Assembly: GCF_000021485.1 (NCBI RefSeq)
Contig: NC_011761.1
Span: 2,696,001-2,760,000 of the forward strand
DNA: 64,000 nucleotides
From: Acidithiobacillus ferrooxidans ATCC 23270
Lineage (GTDB): Bacteria; Pseudomonadota; Gammaproteobacteria; Acidithiobacillales; Acidithiobacillaceae
Direction: 5' to 3'
Shown here: piece by piece, positions 18,455 to 27,482 of the stretch
How positions within the stretch are numbered: the first letter of the stretch is position 1
Layout of the letters: every line of letters begins with the position of its first letter
Notes under the pieces: model-generated
What the model was told of the DNA's origin: nothing
The model's database searches: none
What the model saw: the letters and a program-made list of their open reading frames with translations, nothing else
Made by a program: the position numbers and the translations under genes

Positions 18455-19350
18455 GTCAGCGTCTCCGTAATGCCCAGTTCCCGATGCTGGATCAGGACGC
18501 GCTGCCCTTCTCCGGCCAGCAGGCGGGCCAATGCCTCCACCATATATACGCTGCGGTGCTGTCCCCCGGTACAACCCAGAGAAACCGTCACATAGTTACG
18601 GTGCTCCTGTGCAAAAGGCGCCAGCCACGTCTGCAGGAACGTGCGCAGGGAGACGAAGGAACGGGCCACTTCGGGAGATTTTTCCAGGAAATCCCGCACC
18701 GGCGCGTCACGACCGGTCAGGGCCCGGAGTTCGGGATCGTAATGTGGATTGGGCAGCGCGCGCAGATCAAAAACAAAATCGGAATCCAGGGGAAGGCCTT
18801 TCTTGAAGGCAAAAGACTGCAGCAGCAAAACCAGCCCGCTGTAATGGCGTGACGCCAGACTCCATGCCTGCACCCGCAAACGCAACTGGTGGGTGTTGAT
18901 CTGGGAGGTATCGAGGCGCTTATCCGCCACATCGGCAAGGGGTTGGACCATCTCGCGTTCACGCCGCAACACCGTGAGCAGCGATTCGCCCAAGGCTGCC
19001 GCGAGGTCATCGGTGAGAGGATGACGACGGCGGGTTTCACTGAAACGGCGCAGCAACGTACCCTCATCCGCTTCCAGGAAAAGGATGCGCGGGCACAGAG
19101 CGTAACGCTGGCGCAGATCGGCCAATGCTTGTGGCAGAGCCGCGAGAAACTCGCGGTTACGCACGTCGATACTCACCGCTGCGAGCATGGAACTGGCGTC
19201 CCGCCGCGCCAGTTGGGCTCCGAAATCCACCAGCAAGGTGGCCGGCAGATTATCGACGCAATAATAGCCCTGATCCTCCAGGGCCTGCAGAACCGTGGAT
19301 TTTCCAGAGCCGGACAGGCCGCTGACAATGATAAAGTCCCGCTCCGCCAT
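18451..19350 (-). CDS. rapZ: RNase adapter protein RapZ (YvcJ family)
   Basis: About 299 residues. Walker A GLSGSGKS is at 11-18, the C-terminal half contains DLRALPNPHYD, and SLGCTGGQHRSVY is near the end; all are diagnostic of RapZ. In enteric bacteria RapZ binds amino-sugar metabolites and directs small-RNA decay to control glucosamine-6-phosphate synthesis. Whether that circuit exists here is unknown. Two tandem ATGs (19353 and 19350) overlap the hprK stop; either could be used. Confidence 0.93.
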   Translation of the reverse strand: MAERDFIIVSGLSGSGKSTVLQALEDQGYYCVDNLPATLLVDFGAQLARRDASSMLAAVSIDVRNREFLAALPQALADLRQRYALCPRILFLEADEGTLLRRFSETRRRHPLTDDLAAALGESLLTVLRREREMVQPLADVADKRLDTSQINTHQLRLRVQAWSLASRHYSGLVLLLQSFAFKKGLPLDSDFVFDLRALPNPHYDPELRALTGRDAPVRDFLEKSPEVARSFVSLRTFLQTWLAPFAQEHRNYVTVSLGCTGGQHRSVYMVEALARLLAGEGQRVLIQHRELGITETLT

Positions 19351-20282
19351 CATTCTTCTCCGACATTCTGCAGTACCTGCGCCTCGAAGTCCGCCAGCAT
19401 ATCGCCGCCGGACTCCTTCACGTACTGGCTGCGTGCTGCCGCTTCCACCAGCACCGCCAGATTGCGCACCGCAGAAACCGGCAGGCACAAACGCGGCAAC
19501 CGAATTCCAAGAATATCCAGGTGATCCACCTTACCCTGCAGCCGATCGATATTCGCCATTTCCGTATCGCTCATATCCCGGATTTCGACAACCAGCCGAA
19601 TCCGTTTGGAGCGCACAATGGCGGCGGCACCGAAGAATTCACGAATATTGACAATGCCCAAACCGCGCACTTCCAGGAAATTCTGCAGCGCCGCCGGACA
19701 GTGCCCCGTCAGGATATTCGGGGCTTCTCGGATACAAAGCACGCTATCGTCGGCCACCAGGCGATGGCCACGGCTCACCAGCTCCAGCGCCAACTCGCTC
19801 TTGCCAATTCCCACCTCGCCCTGCAAGAGCAGTCCGACCCCGAGCACATCGACCAGCACTCCGTGCACCTGCTGGCGGGCCGCCAGCTCCCGATGCAGGT
19901 AGTGTTGCACCCGTGCCAGCACCCCCTTGGCGGCCGCGGGCGTCGTCATCGCCGCGATATGGCGGGCGTTCAGATCGCCATAAAAATGCTCATCCAGCGT
20001 CTGGCCCTCACAAATAATGAGCAGACGCAAATTGGGGGACAAAAACTGCTCCATAGCCTGCGGATGGGCGCGCAGATAGGCCAGCTCGCAATCCCCGGCG
20101 ATCTGTACCGGGTACGGTCGGATAAAATTGAAAAACCCGACCAGTGCCGCCCCACCCGCATCGCCTTCCGCCAGCAGATCGCCGCCGAGGTAATTCTCTT
20201 CACCCGGTTGACACAGACATTGCCATTGCAGTTCGCCGCGCAGATCCTCAAAGAGCCGACGCAGGCTGATTTGTCGTTCCAT
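19350..20282 (-). CDS. hprK: HPr kinase/phosphorylase
   Basis: 310 residues. An N-terminal domain is followed by the catalytic domain with P-loop GEVGIGKS (155-162) and the downstream ADDS element near 177-180 typical of HprK. The enzyme phosphorylates or dephosphorylates the regulatory serine of HPr, and that serine is present in the local ptsH. HprK is usual in Firmicutes but also occurs in alpha-, beta- and some other proteobacteria with incomplete PTS. It is followed without a gap by rapZ. Confidence 0.94.
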   Translation of the reverse strand: MERQISLRRLFEDLRGELQWQCLCQPGEENYLGGDLLAEGDAGGAALVGFFNFIRPYPVQIAGDCELAYLRAHPQAMEQFLSPNLRLLIICEGQTLDEHFYGDLNARHIAAMTTPAAAKGVLARVQHYLHRELAARQQVHGVLVDVLGVGLLLQGEVGIGKSELALELVSRGHRLVADDSVLCIREAPNILTGHCPAALQNFLEVRGLGIVNIREFFGAAAIVRSKRIRLVVEIRDMSDTEMANIDRLQGKVDHLDILGIRLPRLCLPVSAVRNLAVLVEAAARSQYVKESGGDMLADFEAQVLQNVGEE

Positions 20283-20336
20283 ATCTCCGCCTTACCTGGC
20301 ACTCACGGCTGCCCGTAGTCTGATTGGTGGTACCAA

Positions 20337-20783
20337 TTACGCAGGATTGGTCAACAAGCGAAAAAACTCTGCGGAATTCCGGGCTTTCAGCAGCCCTTCG
20401 CGCACGTCGTCCACGGCGAGGCGGGCGGCCAGCGCGGAAAGTGTCTCCAGATGTGCGGTCGCGGCCGCTTTGGGCACCACCACTGCGATAAAAAGATGCA
20501 CGATGACCCCGTCCGGCGCCGAGAACGGGATACCCTGCGCCGTGCGCAACGCGGCGATGGCTGTCTGCTGCACGCCCTCTAGACGTGCATGGGGCAAAGC
20601 CACGCCGTGCCCGATACCGGTTGAACCCTGCGCCTCGCGGTTCTGCAGGGCCTCGGCAATCGTTTCGGCCGATAACCCGGTAGACCCTGCCAGGATTCCC
20701 GCCAGCGTCCGCAGCACATCACCGGCATCAGCCACGGGCGGATCCATACAAATATTTGCCGGAGCAAGAGGCAGAGTCGTCAT
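20337..20783 (-). CDS. ptsN: PTS EIIA-Ntr regulatory protein PtsN
   Basis: 148 residues with GIGHGVALPHARLEG, where His65 is the phosphorylation site. PtsN normally works with NPr and PtsP in nitrogen and potassium regulation. Here only HPr and PtsI are encoded nearby, so they are the likely donors. It sits between hpf and hprK, a conserved rpoN-linked position. Confidence 0.93.
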   Translation of the reverse strand: MTTLPLAPANICMDPPVADAGDVLRTLAGILAGSTGLSAETIAEALQNREAQGSTGIGHGVALPHARLEGVQQTAIAALRTAQGIPFSAPDGVIVHLFIAVVVPKAAATAHLETLSALAARLAVDDVREGLLKARNSAEFFRLLTNPA

Positions 20784-20789
20784 GACGGC

Positions 20790-21131
20790 TCAGTCGGCTT
20801 CAACAATGGCCGCCAAACCGGCGGGTTGGTCATTACGTCGATCCTGCAGTTTTTCCTTGTAACTGCGCACCTGCGCCTCCAGCTTGTCGGCCACCAGATC
20901 TATGCCCGTGTACATATCGGCATCATGCACCTCCGCATGGAAGACGTGCCCCGGAGCATTGACCGTAATGTCCACGACGTTGCTCAGTTTTTCGTGGGGG
21001 AGGTGCTTTAGCACCACCTGAGCGTTGCTGACGTGATCGAAGTAACGGCCAAGGCGCCCGATCTTTTCATCGGCATAGTTTTTGATGGAATCCGTCAAAT
21101 CCAGGTGCTGCCCGGTAATGGTAATCTGCAT
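20790..21131 (-). CDS. hpf: Ribosome hibernation promoting factor, short form
   Basis: 113 residues beginning QITITGQHLDLTDSIKNYAD, with the acidic/basic pattern of the HPF/YfiA (RaiA) family that binds the ribosomal decoding region in stationary phase. The length fits the short form, which lacks the C-terminal dimerisation domain. An AGGAGA ribosome binding site precedes the ATG. It follows rpoN, as in many gamma- and betaproteobacteria. Confidence 0.93.
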   Translation of the reverse strand: MQITITGQHLDLTDSIKNYADEKIGRLGRYFDHVSNAQVVLKHLPHEKLSNVVDITVNAPGHVFHAEVHDADMYTGIDLVADKLEAQVRSYKEKLQDRRNDQPAGLAAIVEAD

Positions 21132-21156
21132 GGCGTTCTCCTATCCAGGTGATGAT

Positions 21157-21180
21157 GCGCACCCGCGTCCCACGGTGCGC
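21157..21180 (-). promoter_or_regulatory. Stem-loop in the rpoN-hpf leader
   Basis: GCGCACC and GGTGCGC form a perfect 7-bp stem with a 10-base loop, about 25 bases upstream of the hpf start. There is no U-tract, so it is not a simple terminator. It may affect mRNA processing or translation of hpf; that is inference. Confidence 0.4.
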
Positions 21181-21234
21181 CCCGGCTTCAGTGTAACGCC
21201 AACGGCGCCAGCAAAAAACCCTGGCCCCACGCCC

Positions 21235-22662
21235 TCACAAACGACGGCGCTGGCTCGCCGGTGGGACATTGGCCGCTTCGCGGTACTTGGCCACCGTTCG
21301 CCGCGCGATCTGAATGCCCTGATCGGCCAGCACCCGGGCAATTTCCGCGTCGCTGAGGGGGTGTTGTGCGTCTTCCGCCTGCGTCATCTTGATGAGCAAC
21401 GCGCGAATGGCAGTGGCCGACGCAGAGCCCCCGCTGTCGGTACCGACATGACTGGAAAAAAAATATTTGAACTCGTAGAGGCCGCGGGGTGTGATCATGT
21501 ATTTCTGGTTGGTGACCCGCGACACCGTAGACTCATGCATTTCCACTGCATCGGCGATGTGACGCAGAACCATGGGCCGCATGGATTCGGGCCCGTTGGC
21601 AAAAAAATCCTTCTGCCGTTCGACAATGGCGCGCGCCACCTTCAATATGGTGTCTTGGCGGCTTTGCAGGCTTTTGATAAACCAGCGCGCTTCATTAAGC
21701 TGATCCTGGATGTATTTATGCGCCGCGTCTTTCCCGCCCGCCATGTCGGCATAGTGACGATTGATGCGTAATTTGGGCATGGCCTCGGGATTCAGATCGG
21801 TGCGCAGGCGGCTGCCGGCCCAGCGCACGATCACATCGGGGATCACATACTCGGTGCTCTCGGTGCCCACATCTTCACCGGGCTTGGGATTCAGTGCGGA
21901 AATCAGCGCCATCGCCGCACGCAATGCCGCTTCATCCACGCCCAGCACCGTGCACAGACGCGGGTAATCATGACGGCCCAAGGCTTGCAGATGGTCCTTC
22001 ACAATCCGCTGGGCCAGCAACACGTGCGCGTCATCTTTTTCCACCATCTGCTTCAGCTGCAGCAGGAGGCACTCGCTGAGATTGCGCGCGCCAACACCCG
22101 GCGGGTCGAAGTCCTGCACACGGAGCAGCACGGCCAGCAGCGCATCCTCCTGCACATTCATTGTGGCGGCGAGGTCTTCCAGGCTGTCTGCGAGATAACC
22201 ACGCTCATCAATGGCGTCGATGATCAACTCCGCCATGTTGCGTTCGTCAGCAGTGAAGTGCGTCATGTCGGCCTGCCAGCGGAGGTAGTCCTGCAGGCTC
22301 TGGGTGCGGCTGTTGCGCGATTCAAAATCCGGCAGATCCTCGTCGGAACCATTACCGGAGCCCGAGGTTCCCATGTCGAAGATGTCGTCCCACTGGCTGT
22401 CTACCGGCAACTCGTCGGGCAGGATATTCTCAGCCGCCAGATCCAACTGGCGCTCTTCGGAAGGAAGTTCCACGGTCTCCGGGATCGGCCCGCCACCGCC
22501 TTCGTCTCCGGTTTCTTCATCAAGCAGCGGGTTGCTCTCCAGCATACCTTGAACCTCTTGCTGCAGATCGACCGTAGACAACTGCAGCAGACGAATCGCC
22601 TGTTGCAGTTGCGGCGTCATGGCCAGATGCTGGCCGAGCTTGAGTTCTAAGCCTTGTTTCAT
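21235..22662 (-). CDS. rpoN: RNA polymerase sigma-54 factor
   Basis: 475 residues. The glutamine- and leucine-rich region I opens with KQGLELKLGQHLAMTPQLQQ and is followed by an acidic region II. The C-terminus carries the RpoN box ARRTVAKYRE, which contacts the -24 element. The gene is complete and lies 12 bases after lptB. No sigma-54 activator is encoded in the window. Confidence 0.96.
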   Translation of the reverse strand: MKQGLELKLGQHLAMTPQLQQAIRLLQLSTVDLQQEVQGMLESNPLLDEETGDEGGGGPIPETVELPSEERQLDLAAENILPDELPVDSQWDDIFDMGTSGSGNGSDEDLPDFESRNSRTQSLQDYLRWQADMTHFTADERNMAELIIDAIDERGYLADSLEDLAATMNVQEDALLAVLLRVQDFDPPGVGARNLSECLLLQLKQMVEKDDAHVLLAQRIVKDHLQALGRHDYPRLCTVLGVDEAALRAAMALISALNPKPGEDVGTESTEYVIPDVIVRWAGSRLRTDLNPEAMPKLRINRHYADMAGGKDAAHKYIQDQLNEARWFIKSLQSRQDTILKVARAIVERQKDFFANGPESMRPMVLRHIADAVEMHESTVSRVTNQKYMITPRGLYEFKYFFSSHVGTDSGGSASATAIRALLIKMTQAEDAQHPLSDAEIARVLADQGIQIARRTVAKYREAANVPPASQRRRL

Positions 22663-22674
22663 AATATCCCAAAA

Positions 22675-23400
22675 TCAGATTTGAAACTGATCTCCCAGGT
22701 AAACCTGCCGCACCATGGGATCATCAACGATTTCCTGCGGGCTGCCCGCCGTCAGCACTTTACCATCATGCAGTATATAGGCGCGCTCGCAAATGCCTAA
22801 CGTCTCGCGCACGTTATGATCGGTTATCAGAACCCCGATGCCGCGCGCGCGCAGGTCCCGGATCAGGCGTTGAATTTCCAGCACGGAAATAGGATCGATA
22901 CCAGCGAATGGCTCATCGAGCAGGATAAAACGCGGACTCATGGCCAGCGCCCGCGCAATTTCCACACGCCGCCGCTCACCACCGGAAAGGCTGTGTCCTT
23001 TGGTGTCACGCAATGCATGAAGATGTAACTCACTGAGCAGTTGTTCCTGACGCTCCTGCCGCTCGACGGGGCTCAGGGGCAAAGTTTCCAGCACCGCAAG
23101 GACGTTATCGGCGGCGCTCATCTGGCGGAAAACGGAAGGTTCCTGAGGGAGATAACCCAGACCCATACGGGCGCGTTCATGCATGGGCAGCGCGGTAATA
23201 TCGCGCTGCTGCAAAAAAATATGACCGCGATCGGGACGCACCAGCCCGACCATCATGTAAAAGGTCGTGGTCTTGCCTGCCCCGTTGGGGCCGAGCAGCC
23301 CTACCACTTCGCCAGTGGCCACCTGCACCGAGACATCGCGCACCACGACGCGCCGCCGGTACGACTTGAACAGCGATTGCGCCTGGAGCAGTTCGCTCAT
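22675..23400 (-). CDS. lptB: LPS export ABC transporter ATPase LptB
   Basis: 241 residues. Walker A is GPNGAGKTT, the signature is [15 protein letters not shown], Walker B is [13 protein letters not shown], and the H-loop lies in [10 protein letters not shown]. The GERRR form of the signature and DEPFAGIDP are typical of LptB. It powers LPS extraction from the inner membrane with LptFG, which are not in this window. The ATG overlaps the lptA stop as ATGA. Confidence 0.95.
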   Translation of the reverse strand: MSELLQAQSLFKSYRRRVVVRDVSVQVATGEVVGLLGPNGAGKTTTFYMMVGLVRPDRGHIFLQQRDITALPMHERARMGLGYLPQEPSVFRQMSAADNVLAVLETLPLSPVERQERQEQLLSELHLHALRDTKGHSLSGGERRRVEIARALAMSPRFILLDEPFAGIDPISVLEIQRLIRDLRARGIGVLITDHNVRETLGICERAYILHDGKVLTAGSPQEIVDDPMVRQVYLGDQFQI

Positions 23401-23945
23401 GGCCTCCCACCGCCAGCGGAGCGGCCCGCCGCAGCGGGATAAAAGATCGATTGCACACGCTTACCGGGTGCCGCGGTGACGGCGGTTTGCTGAGTCTGCA
23501 GGAAATAAGTGACCTGCTGCCCACTGATCTCGTTCTTTTTCTGCCAGAGATGGGCGTTACCCGTGAGCACGATCTCGCCCTTGCCAGGCTTGTAGACCAG
23601 GGTGTCGCCATAGCCGTGGCGCTGCGCTGCGGACATGGTGAAGGTGACCGGGCTCCCCACCGCCGTAGCCTGATGCACCTTGCCGGCAATCGCGTCGACG
23701 GTGAGCTTATCGGCATGTACGACCACATCGCCCTGGGTCATGACCACGTTCCCGGTATAGACGGCCTGCTGCTGGGGTTTATTTTCTCCATGCAGCGCAT
23801 CGGCACTGATCTGAATCGGGCCCTTGCCCAGTCCCTGCTCCGCAATAGGTGCGGCCAGGGCACTGGCCGAAAGGACTGCGAGCAGAAACGGCCAGTAGCG
23901 CTGGAATGAAAGTCGCTTAAGGAATATACGCACCGCGTACCTCAT
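23397..23945 (-). CDS. lptA: Periplasmic LPS bridge protein LptA
   Basis: 182 residues. A signal peptide ends near [11 protein letters not shown], followed by an OstA-type jellyroll with repeats such as [19 protein letters not shown]. It forms the periplasmic bridge between LptC and LptD. It overlaps lptC by 29 bases and is coupled to lptB. Confidence 0.93.
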   Translation of the reverse strand: MRYAVRIFLKRLSFQRYWPFLLAVLSASALAAPIAEQGLGKGPIQISADALHGENKPQQQAVYTGNVVMTQGDVVVHADKLTVDAIAGKVHQATAVGSPVTFTMSAAQRHGYGDTLVYKPGKGEIVLTGNAHLWQKKNEISGQQVTYFLQTQQTAVTAAPGKRVQSIFYPAAAGRSAGGGRP

Positions 23946-24486
23946 GCAAGATGTCCACCTCTTGGGTTTTTACCGAAGCCCGGAGCCCCACCCCGGTCAT
24001 CCAGTCCCGCCCCCGCTCCAGGCGGACCGGCTCCGGCGACGTAATGATGCCCGTCTGCGGATCATAGTACACCCTTTCGGTGAGCAGTCGGGTGTCTGGT
24101 TGCAAGGTGCCAACCACATTCCCCCATAAGGTAATCCGCTGGCTGCGATCATCGACCAGACCCTGGTCGGCACGCAGATGCGTCTGCTGTCCGGGTTTGA
24201 ACCGCTCGACGGCAACCTGGCTGAGCACGGTCTGATCGACGCCCGGCACATGATAGGCCGCCTGGGCAGTGGCCAGCAAATCCAGGTTTCCGGCCGCCGT
24301 GTACTGGCGCATCACCACATCTTCGGCGGCCTGGTCTCCCTTATGGATTTGTCCATGCCAGTCGATCTGCGGCAGGGATATGGGATGCTGCGGCCAGGAC
24401 CACCACACCAGCGCCGTGAGAACCAGCAGCAGCAGAGAGATGCCCAGCCCCGGGGTACGGAGTCGCGGCATCACCTTGCGCGGCAT
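23917..24486 (-). CDS. lptC: LPS export protein LptC
   Basis: 189 residues. One N-terminal membrane anchor (about 15-31) is followed by a periplasmic beta-jellyroll with segments such as LRADQGLVDDRSQRITLWGN. It receives LPS from LptBFG and passes it to LptA. The position between kdsC and lptA is the canonical order. Confidence 0.9.
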   Translation of the reverse strand: MPRKVMPRLRTPGLGISLLLLVLTALVWWSWPQHPISLPQIDWHGQIHKGDQAAEDVVMRQYTAAGNLDLLATAQAAYHVPGVDQTVLSQVAVERFKPGQQTHLRADQGLVDDRSQRITLWGNVVGTLQPDTRLLTERVYYDPQTGIITSPEPVRLERGRDWMTGVGLRASVKTQEVDILHEVRGAYIP

Positions 24487-24511
24487 GGCGTGGCCTCCGG
24501 TCGCCCGATGA

Positions 24512-25066
24512 TCAAGGCTCAGCTCCGGCAGATCTGGCGAGGATTGCTGGCCAATGCCCTTGCGCCTGCAGAATCAGTTCGCAGAGTTCGCGCACCGCGC
24601 CACGTCCACCGCGCTGTGCGCTCTGCCAGTGTACCCGGCAACCGACCTCCGGGTGCGCGTCGGCCGGAGCCGTCGCCAGGCCGACGCGGGTGAGAATGGG
24701 CAGATCGATCAGATCGTCCCCCATATAGGCCACAACGGCATCATCCAGGCCAAGGGCGATTTTCAGTTCGGTGTAGGCCAGGTTTTTATCCGAACAGCCC
24801 TGGTAAATCCGCTTGATGCCCAGATCATGAGCGCGATAGGCGGCCGTCGGAGAGTAGCGTGCCGTTATGACGGCAACCTCGATGTGACATTCCTGCAAGA
24901 GTTTGATGCCGTAACCATCCCGCACATGAAAGGCCTTGCTTTCCCTGCCGTCATCGTCAAAAAACAGGCGGCCGTCCGTCAATACGCCATCCACATCGAG
25001 CATCAGCAGACGAACCTGCGCGGCGCGTTGCGACAATGCCGCATCCGGCAACATGCAGGTGTTCAC
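24512..25066 (-). CDS. kdsC: 3-deoxy-D-manno-octulosonate 8-phosphate phosphatase
   Basis: 184-residue HAD phosphatase with the nucleophile motif LDVDGVLTDG and a late GDDLIDLPIL motif. It is cap-less as expected for KdsC, and releases Kdo from Kdo-8-P. The start is a GTG that overlaps the kdsD stop as GTGA; a downstream ATG is also possible. Kdo is needed for lipid A core and possibly for the KpsC/KpsS-like enzymes of region 1. Confidence 0.93.
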   Translation of the reverse strand: MNTCMLPDAALSQRAAQVRLLMLDVDGVLTDGRLFFDDDGRESKAFHVRDGYGIKLLQECHIEVAVITARYSPTAAYRAHDLGIKRIYQGCSDKNLAYTELKIALGLDDAVVAYMGDDLIDLPILTRVGLATAPADAHPEVGCRVHWQSAQRGGRGAVRELCELILQAQGHWPAILARSAGAEP

Positions 25067-26055
25067 ACGATACCTGCGCGCAGCAAATCGTGCATATTCA
25101 GGGCGCCGATCAGCCGTGCCCCGCTATCAGTGACCAGCAGTGCGCCGATGCGATGATGTTCCATCAGTGCAAGGGCCTCGGCAGCAAGGGCTCCGGCGGC
25201 GATCGTGGCCGGTTGGGCATGCGCCAGCGCGGCCATGGGCTGCTCCCAAAGATTCTGACGCTGGGCAAAGGCGCGACGCAAATCGCCATCGGTAAAAATT
25301 CCTACCACTCGGTCTTCGGCATCGACCACCGCTGTCATTCCCAGCCCCTTGCTGCTGATTTCCAGGATCGCATCCTGCAACGGTGTCTCCAGCCCCACAC
25401 GAGGTATTGCATCACCCCGGTGCATAACGTCCTGAACCCGCAGCAACAGGCGTTTGCCGAGGCTGCCGCCAGGATGGGACAGGGCAAAGTCGTCCGCCGA
25501 AAAGCCACGGGCCTGCAGGATCGCCATGGCCAGGGCATCACCCATGGCCAGGCTTGCCGTGGTCGAGGCCGTCGGTGCCAGATTGAGGGGGCAGGCCTCC
25601 CGCGCCACACTGCAGTTGAGATGGACAGCAGCGGTTCGCGCCAGGGTAGACTGCGGATTACCGGTCATGGCAAGCAGCGGCACCGCGAGGCGCTTGACTA
25701 CCGGCAGAATAGCGAGGAGTTCGGCGGTCTCTCCGGAATTGGAGAGCGCGAGCAGACAATCCTGACGAGTCAGCATACCCAGATCACCATGGCTGCCTTC
25801 GGCGGGATGCAGGAAAAGAGCGGGGCTGCCGGTACTGGCCAAGGTCGCCGCGATTTTTTTGGCGATAATCCCGGACTTGCCCATGCCACTAACGACAATG
25901 CGGCCAGAGCAGTTCAGCAGAAGTTCACATGCTCCCACGAAATCTGCGTCGAGGCGCTCCTCCAGTGCCGCCACTGCCGCAGCTTCCAGGCGCAGCACAT
26001 CGCGACCGGTCATGAGCAGAGTTTCCGGCGTCACGTTCAGGGCAGGCATGAGCAA
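25063..26055 (-). CDS. kdsD: D-arabinose 5-phosphate isomerase
   Basis: 330 residues: an N-terminal SIS domain (SGMGKSGIIAKKIAATLAS, then HGDLGML) followed by two CBS domains from about residue 205. It converts ribulose-5-phosphate to arabinose-5-phosphate, the first committed step to Kdo. An ATG two codons downstream (26049) could also be the start. It is coupled to kdsC. Confidence 0.94.
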   Translation of the reverse strand: MLMPALNVTPETLLMTGRDVLRLEAAAVAALEERLDADFVGACELLLNCSGRIVVSGMGKSGIIAKKIAATLASTGSPALFLHPAEGSHGDLGMLTRQDCLLALSNSGETAELLAILPVVKRLAVPLLAMTGNPQSTLARTAAVHLNCSVAREACPLNLAPTASTTASLAMGDALAMAILQARGFSADDFALSHPGGSLGKRLLLRVQDVMHRGDAIPRVGLETPLQDAILEISSKGLGMTAVVDAEDRVVGIFTDGDLRRAFAQRQNLWEQPMAALAHAQPATIAAGALAAEALALMEHHRIGALLVTDSGARLIGALNMHDLLRAGIV

Positions 26056-26058
26056 TCG

Positions 26059-26337
26059 TCAATCCACATGGGGTGGATCCTGGCTCTGGAGGGCTTCGTA
26101 GACCGCATGGCAGTGGGGATGCGCCGCCATGACCCTGTCCACGTCTGCAAAAGAGCTGTCCTGCAGCAGTTTCCAGCATTTCTGGTTTTCGGCAGCCAGC
26201 GCATCAGGATGCCGGGCGTACCAGCCCGTGCTGTCCCGGGGAGCGGCAGCGCCACCCACCTGACCGCGCGCCCACCACAGAAGCAGGGCAAAAAGCGCAA
26301 GCGCACCGATAACGACGAATGCATAAACAATCTTCAT
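26059..26337 (-). CDS. Small membrane-anchored protein of unknown function
   Basis: 92 residues. One N-terminal hydrophobic segment (about 3-22) is followed by a short soluble part with two cysteines in the arrangement ENQKCWKLLQ...MAAHPHCHAVYEAL. The spacing weakly recalls EexN-type small lipoproteins, but no lipobox cysteine is present after the hydrophobic segment. It ends 3 bases before the kdsD start, so it is probably co-transcribed. Function unknown. Confidence 0.6.
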   Translation of the reverse strand: MKIVYAFVVIGALALFALLLWWARGQVGGAAAPRDSTGWYARHPDALAAENQKCWKLLQDSSFADVDRVMAAHPHCHAVYEALQSQDPPHVD

Positions 26338-26368
26338 AAATATGCTGGCTAACCTGAATGAGGTTGGA

Positions 26369-26824
26369 TCACACTTCTTCCTGATACTGCTGGTTCAATA
26401 ACCGCACAAGCAGCTCTTCGCGAGCCACCATGTCCGCCATTAATGCAGCGCTCAATGCCTCCCACACCGTCCGGAAGGCGGCAATATCTGCACCATTACT
26501 GAACTGCCCCGCGATTTCGCTGACTTTTTCCAGGGACTCCCGAGTCTGCAGGCTGGTACTCAGGGCATTCTTGATCTGTTCGCGAGGATGCGGAATCCAG
26601 CTCCGGTCACTGCCGTACGAGCGCAGTCGTTCTCCGAATTCCAGCACTCGTTTACGCAGCTTGCCCGGCAAACCGATCTGGGTACTGCGCAGCTCCCCCC
26701 AGACCGCCAGGTCCATGAGCAAACCCCACTCCCGGCGCCAGCGATGGCACAACCCGGCATCCAGATGAACCGCAGCCTGCACTGCCGCCGGGTCAAAGTC
26801 CACCGGGGACCTCTGCGCAATCAC
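26369..26824 (-). CDS. Hypothetical protein between murU and kdsD
   Basis: 151 residues, mostly helical, no membrane segment, rich in Arg and Glu, with phrases such as CHRWRREWGLLMDLAVWGELR and SGQFSN-like linkers. I do not recognise a family. Its start overlaps the murU end by 32 bases and it shares their direction, supporting a real co-transcribed gene. Function unknown. Confidence 0.6.
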   Translation of the reverse strand: MIAQRSPVDFDPAAVQAAVHLDAGLCHRWRREWGLLMDLAVWGELRSTQIGLPGKLRKRVLEFGERLRSYGSDRSWIPHPREQIKNALSTSLQTRESLEKVSEIAGQFSNGADIAAFRTVWEALSAALMADMVAREELLVRLLNQQYQEEV

Positions 26825-27482
26825 GCTCAGCTATCCGCAACCGCTCCGGTGTGCCGACATCCGTCCACTTTCCCTGATACAAACTTCCCTCCACCAGACC
26901 CGCCGCAATCCACCGCCGCAGCCAAGGCGCCAGAGGGGCCGGCTGCTCGGGAAACTCCCGAAACAGCTCTGGGTCGAGACGGGCGATACCCGCGTAAGTA
27001 TGACGCTCTTCGCCCGCCAAAGCCACCACGCTGGCGGACAACGCAAAATCTCCCTGCGGGTGCTGGACCGGGTTGGGCACCAGCACCAGATGCGCACGCG
27101 CGGAAGAAGGCTGACAGAGACGGGTCCAGGGAAAGTCCGTGCAAATATCACCGTTCACCAGCAAAAAAGGCGCGTCCCCCAATAAAGGCAAGGCACGGAC
27201 AATGGCACCCCCCGTCTCCAGACGGCCCCCGCGCTCGTCGCTGTAATGGATCCGCAGTCCCCGCCAGTCCGTACCCAGAGCTTGCATGATGGCGTCGCCC
27301 AGATAACCGACGTTAATGATAACATCCTGAATGCCGGCCTCAAGCAATGACTCCAGGTGACGCACGATGAGCGGCTTACCCGCAACTTCCAGCAGGGGCT
27401 TGGGGACATGATCGGTGAGAGGCCGGAGCCGCTCACCCCGACCTGCGGCCAGTATCATCGCACGGGTGATGGGGGCTGCCAT
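26793..27482 (-). CDS. murU: N-acetylmuramate 1-phosphate uridylyltransferase MurU-like nucleotidyltransferase
   Basis: About 229 residues starting MAAPITRAMILAAGRGERLRP. The sugar-nucleotidyltransferase signature LAAGRGERLRPLT, KPLLEVAGKPL and NGDICTDFPW are visible. The length and the immediate upstream AmgK-like kinase match the AmgK-MurU peptidoglycan recycling pathway of pseudomonads, which bypasses fosfomycin-sensitive MurA. Family members can also act on mannose-1-phosphate, so substrate is inferred from context. Confidence 0.85.
   Translation of the reverse strand: MAAPITRAMILAAGRGERLRPLTDHVPKPLLEVAGKPLIVRHLESLLEAGIQDVIINVGYLGDAIMQALGTDWRGLRIHYSDERGGRLETGGAIVRALPLLGDAPFLLVNGDICTDFPWTRLCQPSSARAHLVLVPNPVQHPQGDFALSASVVALAGEERHTYAGIARLDPELFREFPEQPAPLAPWLRRWIAAGLVEGSLYQGKWTDVGTPERLRIAERDCAEVPGGL

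Noticed and set aside
25036-26352. Plus-strand open frame of 438 codons
   Set aside because: Antisense to kdsD and the small neighbour gene; no family features.
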